Shown here in pieces: positions 10,004-20,315 of a DNA stretch of 64,000 nt. Every line of letters begins with the position of its first letter. Within the stretch, counting starts at the first letter, position 1. The translations under genes and the position numbers were made by a program. The notes under the pieces are model-generated. The model made no database searches, was not told the origin of the DNA, and worked only from the letters and a program-made list of their open reading frames with translations. This stretch comes from Brachypterus glaber (lineage: Eukaryota > Arthropoda > Insecta > Coleoptera > Kateretidae): contig OY294044.1 of NCBI GenBank assembly GCA_958510825.1, positions 38,489,816 to 38,553,815 on the forward strand, in the 5' to 3' direction.

Positions 10004-10882
10004 ATGGCGTCCCATAGTGAATCACGCGGTGTTTCATGTGCGAAATGTAAAGTGAAAATAAGCAGAAACGACAAATGTTTAAATTGTTTAAAATGTCACG
10101 TATATTTTCATAGATCATGTACTAAATTAAGTGAGGAAAATTACCGTGCAATGAGCGAGAATAAGTCCTTAAAATCTTGGATATGTTCTCAGTGCGAAAA
10201 AAGTAAGGAACCTACCTTATCAATGGAAGATAAGATCAACCTAATCCTGCAAAACCAAACACAGCTACTAGAAAAAATAAACACAATGTCCGAACAACTA
10301 GAACTATGTCAACAAAAATTTAAAACCATAGATGAACTGGAAAGGAAATTTACCGAATTACAATCTGAAATAAACAAGGTAAAAAAAGAGTGTATACAAA
10401 GAACGAACGATATCGAGCAAAAAAGTTTATCAAATCAATTGGAGTTCCACGGCATTGACCAAAAACAAAATGAAGATGTCAATGAACTGATTAAAAAAAT
10501 TTCAAACAAGATAGGATGCCAGGTTAAAAACGAGGATATTTCTAGGTGTTACAGGGCAAAGAAAAATAACGCAGCAATGCACGGAAAAATTATCGTAGAG
10601 TTTGTAAACAACCATAAACGTAATGAAATTATCGCGAACAAAGGCAACCTGAAAAGGGAAATAAATAAAAATTCCACAGATAAAAAGAACCTTATATACA
10701 TAAACGAAAGATTAACAGAATATAATAACTATTTATTGAAGGAAGCTAGAGATTTAAAGAAGAAAAAATATATTAAGTATGTATGGGTATCATATGGAAA
10801 AATATTCGTACGAAAAACGGATACATCGGAGAAAATAAACGTAAGATGTTCGGAAGACTTACAAGCATTAATTAATGAGTAA
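10004..10882 (+). CDS. LINE ORF1, PHD-finger/coiled-coil protein
   Basis: 292 residues, intact. Residues 12-64 form a PHD-type zinc finger with ligands C12, C15, C28, C31, H36, C39, C61 and C64 and an aromatic residue before the last pair (W59). Residues about 72-150 are a Glu/Lys/Gln-rich coiled coil starting SMEDKINLILQNQTQLLEK. The basic C-terminal half (CYRAKKNNAAMHGKIIVEF) resembles the RRM-like/nucleic-acid-binding part of LINE ORF1 proteins. The stop overlaps the ORF2 start by 8 bp (ATGAGTAA), a usual arrangement for coupled LINE ORFs. By analogy it would coat the element's RNA; the role of the PHD finger is unknown. ORF1 is intact although ORF2 is broken. Confidence 0.8.
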   Translation: MASHSESRGVSCAKCKVKISRNDKCLNCLKCHVYFHRSCTKLSEENYRAMSENKSLKSWICSQCEKSKEPTLSMEDKINLILQNQTQLLEKINTMSEQLELCQQKFKTIDELERKFTELQSEINKVKKECIQRTNDIEQKSLSNQLEFHGIDQKQNEDVNELIKKISNKIGCQVKNEDISRCYRAKKNNAAMHGKIIVEFVNNHKRNEIIANKGNLKREINKNSTDKKNLIYINERLTEYNNYLLKEARDLKKKKYIKYVWVSYGKIFVRKTDTSEKINVRCSEDLQALINE

Positions 10883-13721
10883 TATAAATGAATTTAATAT
10901 ACCATCAATATTTGAAGCAGATATATCAAAACACAATATAAATATTTGGTACTTAAACGCCCGAAGTCTTAAGAAAAAATATAGGTTTGAAGAAGTTGTC
11001 GACATATTATCATCAGTACCCTATACAATACACGCAATAGTAATTACAGAGTCTTGGCTCTCAGATGAGCACTCTAAGTTTTTTAATATTCCAGGTTATA
11101 GAATATACAACTCTTCGCGTCCTAAACTAAGAGGAGGCTGTGTAACAATATATATACACTCTGATCTAAACTCAAAACAATTATTCTCATGGAGTGATGA
11201 TGAGGACTCGTACCTATTCGTAAGCATAAATACAAGAGTTTGGTCAGAAAATTTAATTATCGGTGGCTTCTATCGAAGCAATTCCCAAAGAAAAATTATA
11301 AGTAAATTTCTAGAAGAATATGAATGTCATTTATCAAAGTTTAAAAAACATTGTATAATATGCTCTGATTCAAATATTAATATACTTGAAGAGGGGCCTA
11401 CACAAAATAAATATAAGGAGATTATTTCTTGTAACACATATTATATATGTAATAATAAATATCCCACCAGATTAGAGGCTGGTACACTTATTGATCATAT
11501 CGTTAGTAATATACCAGATCAAAAAATGAGAATATATAATGCGTCAAACGACATGACTGATCATAATACCCTTCTCTGCAGCATAGAAAAATGTCCCCCT
11601 GTTAAAAATAAAATTCGTAAAACCATCATAAACTTCAAAAAAGTTCAAAACTTGGTAGAAGGTAAGCTAGACTTTGAATGTGAGAATGCTGACGAAAATT
11701 ACGACAATATAGTGCATACTATTAGTGAGGCAATAGAAAAGAGCACAGGCGAAAAAATGATTATAGAAAAATATAATGCACCTTGGGTCGACAATGAACT
11801 AAGGCGACTCTTGAAAGTAAAAGGAAATGCGTATGATAAGTTAAGACAAAATAGGGAAAATATAATTCTGCAGGAGGAGTACAAAACAACTAGAAATGAA
11901 GTAACAAGCTATAGAAGAAAAGTGAAAAGTGATTATTACAATACAAAAATAAATTAAGGTTCAGCAAAAGACTCTTGGAAAGTTTTGAATGAAATGATGG
12001 GCAAGTCAAGAAGTAAAAAAACCGACGAAATTACCATAGAACTAGACAGCAATGATGAAATCACCGACCAAGACAGAGTGGCAGAGGCAATAAATGAATA
12101 TTTTGCTACAATTGGATGCAAACTGGCAAGTAAAATAGATCATATCCCTTACAACGAAGAAAATAACGACCCAATAAATAACACTTTTAGTGAATTTAAA
12201 ATAATGAGTGAAAGTGATATACGAAAAATTATACGCGGGTTAAAAAATAAAAAATCAGTAAGCAAGGATAAATTGTCAAATAGTTTGGTGAAAAATCTGG
12301 AAAATCAGTTAGTAAAGCCTATAACAAAATTAGTTAATGTGTCGTTAAAAACAGATGTCTTTTCCAAATCTCTTAAAATTTCCAAGGTAATTCCTATCTA
12401 TAAGAGTGGTAATTCAAAACTTATTCAAAACTATAGACCTATAACTATAATCTCACCAATCTCCAAAATAATAGAAACTGTTGTAAAAAAGCAACTAACT
12501 GATTACCTTGTGTCAAATAACTTTTTCTATCCTGAACAATATGGTTTTAGAACAAATAGTTCGACAGAGGCTGCTGCGGCTGATCTTATCATGGATCTTC
12601 AGAGCGCCCTTGATAAGAATCAAATTTGCGCAGGACTACTGATAGACCTAAGAAAGGCTTTCGATACTGTCGACCCAAAAATTTTATTAAAAATACTAAA
12701 AAAAATTGGCGTACATGACGTAGTCTTAGCTTGGTTTGAAAGTTATTTGACGGAAAGGTTTCAGTTTGTTCAATTAAAAAATAAATCTTCACACATAAAA
12801 CCTATAACACACGGGGTACCACAGGGATCTGTCCTGGGGCCCCTACTTTTTTTGGTGTATATAAACAGTCTACATAAAAGCATAAAGTATGGCAGGGTAA
12901 AACTATTTGCAGACGACACAAATATTTTTTATAAATGTAATAACATTAAAGAACTTTTTTTTCAAATGCAGTATGATCTAAATAACCTAGTCATATGGCT
13001 TAAACAAAGTAAACTTACTATAAAACTGTTTATGTAATTTATAGCAGACAAATCATAGAACATAACATGACTAAAACTTGAAAATAACGCTATTTCTGAA
13101 GTTAAAGAAGCAAAATTTCTGGGCCTTATGTTACAGAGTGATTTAAGCTGGCAATCACATATACATTTACTTAAAAAAAAACTTACTCCCCTTGTGGGTG
13201 CAGTAAAAAGAGTGGAAAACATTTTAAAAAAAAGTTCCAAAATATCGCTGTATTACTCTTATATACATTGCCATCTACGCTACATGGTATTAGCATGGGG
13301 CCTGGCTCCTAAGAATCAACTTAAAGACATCGAGGTACTACAAAATAGAGCCATACGAAATATTTTTTCCCTGCCATATGATACTTCTAAAAATTTTATG
13401 TATAAATCACTTAATATCATCCCTATGCATAAAATCTTCGAATATGAGGCAACAATTTATATGCATAAAATAATTAATAAAGCATTAATATCTAATATTC
13501 ACTTCCTACAAAATCATAACATTCATTCATATGTTACAAGAAATCGCAATAATCTATTTTACGACAAGTTTCAAACATATAAGTTTGGGCTAAACTCCTT
13601 TAAATACAATGCTTCCAAATTTTATAATGACCTAGATGATGCTTCAAAAAAATTAGAAATTAAAAGATTTAAATTAAAAATTAAAAGCTCAGTTATGATA
13701 AATCTTAAATTTATAATTTAA
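10875..13721 (+). pseudogene. LINE ORF2, endonuclease-reverse transcriptase, broken
   Basis: The N-terminal apurinic-type endonuclease shows WYLNARSL, VITESWLSD (catalytic Glu), GYRIYNSSRPKLRGGCV, CSDSNIN at the GDxN position, and NDMTDHNTLLCS with the final His. The RT domain shows [53 protein letters not shown] and LFADDTNIFYK (active-site DD). A C-terminal region follows to 13721. Lesions: TAA at 11955-11957 in the linker, and a pair of small frameshifts at about 13020-13075 after the RT. Apart from these the frame is constant, so the copy is fairly young. The clade looks like the Jockey/CR1 group but cannot be settled by eye. Confidence 0.9.
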
Positions 13722-14099
13722 AAAAAAAATCACAATAATTTATTTGCGTATATATTTTCAATATTATTATTATAGTATTATTTTTTCTCATTTCACTTTT
13801 CCCAGCACTCGCCATTTTACTATAAAAACTATAAATATATAAATTAATATTTTTTTTTCTGTTTGTAAAAATAGTATTTTTTTTTTTTTTGTAAAAATTG
13901 TAAAATAAAAATTGTAAACATTACATGTTAAGCCCTATTAAAGAGCCCAGCTCGCAGGGTATATTGTACTTAATAAATAAAATAACTAATTTAAGTAAAC
14001 ATTTTTTATATTAGTTATAAGTATAGGGCCAGGCTCATATTTGTTAGTTTAGAGTATGTTTCTTTATTGTGTAAATTTTTAAGTAAATCCAAAAAATTT
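13722..14099 (+). other. LINE 3' UTR and flank
   Basis: AT-rich 3' region after ORF2, containing CTATTAAAGAGCCCAGCTCG and a short AATAAATAAA tract near 13975 that may be the LINE's 3' end. There is no coding sequence. Confidence 0.45.
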
Positions 14100-14599
14100 A
14101 CACATAAATGAGGGGGGGGGGGGGGCGAGATGCAACAAGTACATTTTCACCCCGCGTTAATACAAGACGTTAATAATTATTTGAATTTCGCATCTGCGCG
14201 AATCCTCGCAGTCTCGAGGGGGGGGGGGACAATTTACCAGTTCCAACCACACGAGCCAGCTAGCTTCCTTTTCCTCGTTTATAGTGGTAGCGTAGTGTCG
14301 AGGCTCTGTGATTTGCAGAAGTCATACGACTTACTGTAGCCTGTTCGGTAAATATATTTTTAATTATATAAATTTATACTTAGTATAAATTTATAACCTT
14401 AGAGCAAATTCGTTTCTTTGCAGACTCTTCGCTAAACACCACACCAAACATATATTTTTTGCATCTGGCCTACGCCCTATAATTTTCCTAACGGTTTTTA
14501 TAAACGATGTTTTAATAGTTTCGGAGCTGCCCTATTTTTTCACCTGTGATATTATTTTGGAAACTACCAACAATAGACGTGATATTTTTTCTACCAAAA
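14100..14599. other. unassigned stretch with two G-runs
   Basis: Runs of more than ten G at about 14112 and 14218 flank a short GC-richer segment; the ORF across them (14130-14339) has no recognisable content. From about 14400 onwards the minus strand may be degraded Copia gag/linker sequence, but the frame is lost. Confidence 0.35.
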
Positions 14600-15137
14600 C
14601 TTCGTTTTCTTCTGTGAATCCTAAACCCTAAATAAACCGCCCTGGGAGAAAAAGTGTCTCGCGGCATACTGCATCATAAGCTGCTGGCAAGGTGAGCAAA
14701 AGATGGGATATCCATTTCATCAAGTTTGGCACCTGCCGAAGTTAATTCAGCTATTATTTCTTCATAAAATTGAAAATGTTGGAGTAAATTTTCATTTGGT
14801 TGCAACTTTAACGTTAAAAGTTTTTTTCTTAATGTTAATTGCGTTGCAAGACTTTTTCTTGCATATACGGCATCAAGGTTTTTCAGAATGTCTTTTGCAT
14901 ATTTCTGGCCTTTTGCGAAACCAAGAAAAGAATCACTTAGATATTCTATTATTGTACTACATCTAATTAAGTTTCGTTTTTTTCAGTCATCATCCGGTTC
15001 GGTACGAATTTCTTCTTCAAAAACGTCTAACACGCCAATTTCGGCGAGCAAGACCCCTATTTGAAACTTCCAAACACCATATCGTTCACCGTTAAATGCT
15101 TGAATGTTTCTTTTATTTGATTTTGGATCCATCATAA
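14600..15137 (-). pseudogene. Copia gag remnant
   Basis: Minus-strand translation from the ATG near 15132 gives a Copia-type Gag: NIQAFNGERYGVWKFQIGVL, a TGA where Trp is expected after EPDDD, then STIIEYLSDSFLGFAKGQK, DAVYARKSLATQLTLRKKLL, LKLQPNENLLQHFQFYEEII and LTSAGAKLDEMDIPSFAHL. The frame breaks near 14675. The segment corresponds to the UBN2/Copia-gag domain. No protease or zinc knuckle is found. Orientation and order are consistent with the RNase H end and LTR at 4.2-5.1 kb. Confidence 0.85.
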
Positions 15138-15185
15138 AACTGAGTCGACAAAAACTGTTCAAATCTTTTAGGCACCGTTCACGGT

Positions 15186-15290
15186 TAGGGAACGTTCAAG
15201 TATTACGTAACGCTCCTAGGGGGGTGGGGGTTATTTTGGAGTGTTACGCCCATGTTAATGGTATATGAAAATAGCGTTACCATAAGTCCT
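15186..15290. repeat. short dispersed repeat R
   Basis: The segment from AACGTTCAAGTATTACGTAA to GTTACGCCCATGTTAATGGT recurs inverted at 56940-57085 with a G/C homopolymer in its middle. TACGTAACGCTCC and GGAGTGTTACG form internal inverted repeats. It is a short MITE-like unit of about 110-140 bp. Confidence 0.55.
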
Positions 15291-16480
15291 ATTAAAAAAG
15301 TTTTTACAAAAAATGTTTAGAATTGGAAAAAAAATATTTTGATAAAAAGAAAAACTGATTGGAGTGGCGCAAAGGGGGAAAAAGGGCATAAGACTGCAAA
15401 TGACTAAGGCAGTAGAGCCTAAACCATAAGTCCCATTAAAAAAAGTTTTTACAAAACATGTTTTAAATTGGATTAAAAATTATTTTAATAAAAAGAAAAA
15501 CTTATTGGGGTGATGGAAAGGAGGTAAAAGGTTATAAATCTGCAAATGACCCAATCGAAAATAACTATTTATTCAATTCTCAACACTTTGTGTTTTTTTT
15601 AATAGGACTTATGGTTTAGGCTCTACTCACTTAGTCATTTGACGTTTTATGCCCTTTTGCCCCCTTTGTACCACTCCATTCAGTTTTTATTTTTATTAGG
15701 AGAATTTTTTATCCAATTAAAAACATTTTTTGTACAAACTTTTTTTTAATGGGACTTATGGTTTAGGCTCAACTGCCTTAGTCATTTGCAGTTTTATGCC
15801 CTTTCCCCCTTTGCACCACTCCAATCAGTTTTTCTTTTTATCAAAATATTTTTTTTCCAATTCTAAACATTTTTTGTAAAAACCTTTTTTTTAATAGGAC
15901 TTATGGTTTAGGCTCTACTGCCTTAGTAATTTGCAGTTTTATGCCCTTTTGCCCCGTTTGCATCACTCCAATCAGTTTTCTCTCTGTCAAAATAATTTAT
16001 TCAATTCTAAACATTTTTTTAAAAACTTTTTTTTATAGGACTTATGGTTTAGGCTCTACTGCCTTAGTAATTTGCAGTTTTATGCCCTTTTGCCCCATTT
16101 GAATCACTCCAATCAGTTTTTCTTTCTGTCAAAATAACTTTTTATCCAATTCTAAACATTTTTTGTAAAAACTTTTTTTTATAGGACTTATGGTTTAGGC
16201 TCTACTCCCTTAGTCATTTGCAGTTTTATGCCCTTTTCCCTCTTTGGACCAGACCAATCTGTTTTTTTTTTGTAATCAAAATAATTTTTTATCCAATTCT
16301 TAACATTTCTTGTTATTTTTTTTTTCATAAGATCTATGGTTTAGGCTTTAGTCCCTTAGTCATTTGCAGTTTTATGCCCTTTTGCCCCCTTTTCACCACC
16401 CAAATCAGTTATTCTTTTTATCAAAATATATATATTTTTTTCAAATTACAAAAAATTTTTGTCAAAACTTTTTTTTAGTC
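15275..16480. repeat. ~145-bp tandem array with an orientation switch
   Basis: The unit contains GGACTTATGGTTTAGGCTCT, then TTAGTCATTTGCAGTTTTATGCCC, then CACTCCAATCAGTTTTTC and CCAATTCTAAACATTTTTTG. Six units start at about 15605, 15753, 15897, 16038, 16183 and 16331 (spacing 141-148). Before them lie two units in the opposite orientation (AGCCTAAACCATAAGTCC at about 15417 and a partial one at about 15280). The switch lies at 15550-15600. ORFs across the array are incidental. Confidence 0.8.
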
Positions 16481-16559
16481 AAAAAATTAAATATTTTTTC
16501 CCATTTTCAAGATATTTCCCCAATTAATGCTATACACGGGAAAGCCTCGATTCAACTTA

Positions 16560-19225
16560 TTCAACACTTATTTGTAAAGCAATAATTTACCAATCAAATA
16601 AGACCAAAATCATTAAAATATGTTGAAAACTTCCGTAGATATCAAAGAATATTTGATTTTTTTGGCATGAAAAGTGCCATTTTGATGACGTCATAATTTT
16701 GTTTTTGTGCATTTGACTGCTTGTCTCCCAGTAGATTTAAAGTGTATAATATGTAGTAAAAAACGTCTTAAATATTTAAAATTGTACCTACTTTGGATTT
16801 TTTATGTATGTTTTAGAATTTATCGTTCTCAACTTTTCCTAAAACATTTCTTCATTAAATATCAACTAATGTATCCAAAAAAGACAAGTCTAAACTTACA
16901 GAAAAATAGTAGATAATTAAAATGAGACCAAGAATAATGAAATCGGGCCAGTAGTTTTTGAGATATTTAAAGTTAGAAAATGTATTTTTTTTTTAAATCC
17001 GGTGTCTTGATGGCGTCATAAATTTTGTCATGTCAATTTGACAGCTTGTCTTACGGCGGATTTATAGTCATTTGTGTGTATAACACTTTAAAAATTTCAA
17101 ACCGGTATCTTCTATATATTTTTTTACACAAATTTTCAAAAATTGAAGATTTCGGTAAAAATGAGTTTTCCATTTTTTATATATTTTTTTATTTATTATA
17201 AAAAATTTTAATCGTATACTACTAAAAAAACTAAAAAAAAGTTTAATAAATCTTTTATACAGTGGACACGGTTCACCTGGGCGTTTTTAAATGAAAATTT
17301 TGTGGACCCCTACATTTTTTGGACTAAAACATACCTGATGACATAAGAAATCAATTTCCATTTGAAAGGAAATCGTAAAAGATACACTTTTTTAGAAAGA
17401 TAAAAAAACGTTTTTTTTGAGTAATAGGGTGTGTCAAAAAATTCCGATTTGCGAAATCGAAAACGCTCTCTGGCTCAAAAGTTGCTCCTTAGTAAAAAAC
17501 TGTGGCCACTCAAAAATGAGCCAAATCGATTAATGTTTAGAGGTAGCACTCAAACTTTGAAAAATATCGGTACCTGTTTTTCGGATAAAAAGTGATTGTA
17601 TATAAAATTAAGGAAATTTTGGAGGGTTTCTTTGGTAATATTTAGAAACAATACTAATTGTGAGAAAACTGAAAAAATTATATTTCCCCTCCCCTTAAGT
17701 TAGAACATAAAAAAATCGCCAATTATTTGAAGATTTTGCGAAAATTTATTGAAAATGGGCATATTTAAAAGGACATAACTTCCTTAGGAATGATCTTTTG
17801 ACCAAGGTGCATATAAACTTTTTCTATGTTTTTAATGTTAAATAACCACTCATTACTAAAATATTTGTTTTTTGCTTTATATTTTTATTTTATTTTTTTA
17901 TTTTTGGTTCTTCATGCGTAAAAATTTACTTTTAAATGCATTTATCTTTAAAACGGTTAAACGTGCGATGTTAAACTACAGAAACTTTTTTGTGTAATTT
18001 TACATAAAAAAGTATTCCAACCAAAAAATCAAAAAAAAAGTACACCGAAAAAAGTTTTAGGCAAAAAAACAGAAAATCCACCCGGTTTCTAATCGAAATT
18101 ATTTTTTTTTACTCAACTTGAGGAAAAAAATTATGTTTTCTGTATAGTCATGTAGGTTAACATGTTTATATGCTTATATACTAATATATAATTTTGCAGA
18201 TTTTTTATTTAAAACTATTTTTTATGCACTTTTAAAAACTTGCAAAAATAACATTTTTGCGAAATCTTCAAATAATTGGCGATTTTTTCATGTTCTAACT
18301 TAAGGGGAGGGGGGATATAATTGTTTTAGTTCTTATATTTGATATTGTTTCTAAATATTACCAAAGAAACCCTCCAAAATTTCCTCAATTTTTATCGGTA
18401 TCAGTTTTTATCCGAAAAACAGGTACCGATTTTTTTTTAAGTTTAAGTGCTCTGATCTAGCTCTAAACATTTATCGATTTGGCTCATTTTTGAGTGACCA
18501 CTGTTTTTTACTAAGGAGCAACTTTTAAGCCAGAGAGCGTTTTTGATTTTGAAAATCGAGATTTTTTGACACACCTTATTACCCAAAAAAATCTTTTTTT
18601 ATCTGTCTAAAAAAGTGTATCTTTACGATTTTCTTTCAAATGGGAATTGATTTCTTATGTCATCAGTTATGTTTTAGTCCAAAAAATGTAGGGGTCCACG
18701 AAATTTTCATTTAAAATCGCCCAGGTGAACCGTGTGGGTTAGGCTAAATGTGACACCCAGGGTAATTGTGACATGTCCTGTTATAATTCTTCTAAACTAG
18801 TTTATATCCAATCCAACCCTGGCATTAGGTTTTTAACAGTATTAAATATTTCGCGTAAAATTTCGATTTGATTTAAACTTGTTTAGAAGAATTATAACAG
18901 GACATGTCATAATTACCCTGGGTTTCACATTTAGCCTAACCCACTGTATATTATTTTAAAGAGCAATAAATGTGTTTAAAATGAGAGCAACAGCGATAAA
19001 ATCGAGTTATTATTTACCGAGATATTTCAGTTTAAAAGATACGAAGCACGATGGAAAACCGCCATTTTTATGACGTCATAAATCATGAACCAATCAAATC
19101 ACAGCTTGTCTCCCGGCGGTTTTTTACACTAAATTATGTATAAAACACACCCTTAAAATTAGGGAGTGGTATCACAAATTGAAGTATTTTACCGTTACTT
19201 CGCTCTTATTCCCCGGACTATTAGT
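16560..19225 (-). repeat. satellite-like repeat X, inverted copy, interrupted
   Basis: This is the reverse complement of the X repeat at 3.5-4.1 kb, with three recognisable units (GACGTCAT-type cores near 16685, 17010 with a one-base change, and 19070). A foldback element at 17260-18946 is inserted at a TA in the third unit; the flanking sequence matches the uninterrupted copy at about 3760-3790. No gene is present. Confidence 0.65.
17260..18946. mobile_element. MITE carrying a nested ~1.47-kb foldback
   Basis: The outer element has ends CAGTG...CCTAACCCACTG flanked by TA. Its arms (GGGTTAGGCTAAATGTGA and the reverse complement) lie at 18736-18800 and 18865-18946. Just inside the left end, at CAGTG, sits a second foldback (17265-18735) whose arms of nearly 500 nt match from GACACGGTTCACCTGGGCG at the left to CGCCCAGGTGAACCGTGT at the right. 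Neither contains an ORF. The nesting order is read from the interrupted outer end. Confidence 0.7.
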
Positions 19226-19398
19226 GGTACTATGTGCTCGAGACACATAAGTCTTCAACTTGCTACCATTCAAAGTCTCCAGACTAGGAGAGTTATGAGT
19301 AGTTGTCTACATCTAGCAATAGATGGCGCACAAGTCTACATCAATCTAATGACTATATTCCTATTGGGAATAAAGTCTAAAAACGTTTTCTTAATCAG

Positions 19399-19472
19399 CG
19401 TGCAGAGTTGACTCTTGGTACTGAAGAGGGTCAGCAGCCCGAAACTCTCAGTCTACCTTATCACTCTGTACG
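19399..19472 (+). ncRNA. type I hammerhead ribozyme, copy 2
   Basis: Core CTGAAGA (19421-19427), stem II GGGT/GCCC (19428-19440, three G-C pairs and a wobble), GAAA (19441-19444), stem III CT/AG with loop CTC, and cleavage triplet GTC ending at 19453. Inner helix I pairs GGTA with TACC (two mismatches outside compared with copy 1). The outer helix I pairs ten bases (19399-19408 with 19463-19472) with one G-T wobble. The position that is mismatched in copy 1 is a C-G pair here. Stem II is better than in copy 1, inner helix I weaker. Cleavage is predicted between 19453 and 19454. Confidence 0.85.
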
Positions 19473-19504
19473 ATGATTAAAAAATACATTGATGAAATAA
19501 TATA

Positions 19505-19622
19505 TCAAATATATGCTAAAAGATAGTTTAAGTTGTCTTATTTAAGAGTTCTAAATTTGAAGTCGATATCTCAACTCGTTCAAAAGTTAAAAGGGGGGCG
19601 AGGTGACTTTTGGACCGCTCTG
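19505..19622. mobile_element. hairpin MITE M1, right end
   Basis: From TCAAATATATGCTAAAAG to GACTTTTGGACCGCTCTG followed by TA, this is the terminal ~118 bp of the right arm of M1. It supplies exactly the part missing from the M1 copy at 2669-3237 and begins with the same TCAAATATAT at which that copy stops. Confidence 0.75.
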
Positions 19623-19628
19623 TATAAT

Positions 19629-20315
19629 GATCAACACCAGCTGATCCATATATACTACAGCTCCATACAAAATAATACTGGTACTGGTCTTATGAGGGAA
19701 TTAAATAATCTTACCTTTTTCGATTTTTCTCAATCTAATTACATTTTAAATAGTAACAATCGCTTGCTTGATCTTGTAATTACAAATATTAAAAACTGCA
19801 GAGTGGCAAAAGCTCAGGATGTACTACTCGATGAAAACTTTAATCACCCAGCTTTGTACATTAAAGTTCCTAAATTTAAAAAGGCTCATATAAAAGCGAC
19901 ACCTATTATTAATTACTATAATTTTAGAAAAGCTAATCTGAATTTATTATATGAGGAAATTGGCAGCGTAGACTGGTCGATTCTAGAAACATATAAAGGT
20001 GTTGAAACTGCGTTGAGAAATTTTATTCTATTTTAAGTGAAATTATTAAAAGGCTTGTACCTAAAAATAGACAAAAATCTAAGATTGGTTTCGTTTATTT
20101 CCAAAATTATTAAAAATATAAGATTAAAAGAAAATGCATGGACAAAATACCGGAAATCTGGTATTCAGGAAGACTTGGACTTTTTTAAAACCCTACGCCG
20201 TACCATAAAAAGGGATATTGTTACAACATATAATGCCCATGAGTAATATTGAAAACAACATAAGTTCCGATCCCAAACTTTTTTGGTCATGTAAACAAAA
20301 AAACATTCCAGGCCG
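19629..20315 (+). pseudogene. LINE fragment (end of endonuclease and linker)
   Basis: The frame contains LTFFDFSQSNYILNSNNRLL and DLVITN, typical of the C-terminal part of a LINE apurinic-type endonuclease, and after a stop at 20034-20036 continues in frame with a Lys/Arg-rich linker (RLKENAWTKYRKSG, FKTLRRTIKRDI) and PKLFWS. It has no RT. It is truncated at both ends, on the left by M1 and on the right by the next repeat. Confidence 0.75.

Noticed and set aside
14271..14345. tRNA-Asp-like start TCCTCGTTTATAGTGG
   Set aside because: Only the first ~16 bases resemble a tRNA; no anticodon stem, T arm or B box follows.
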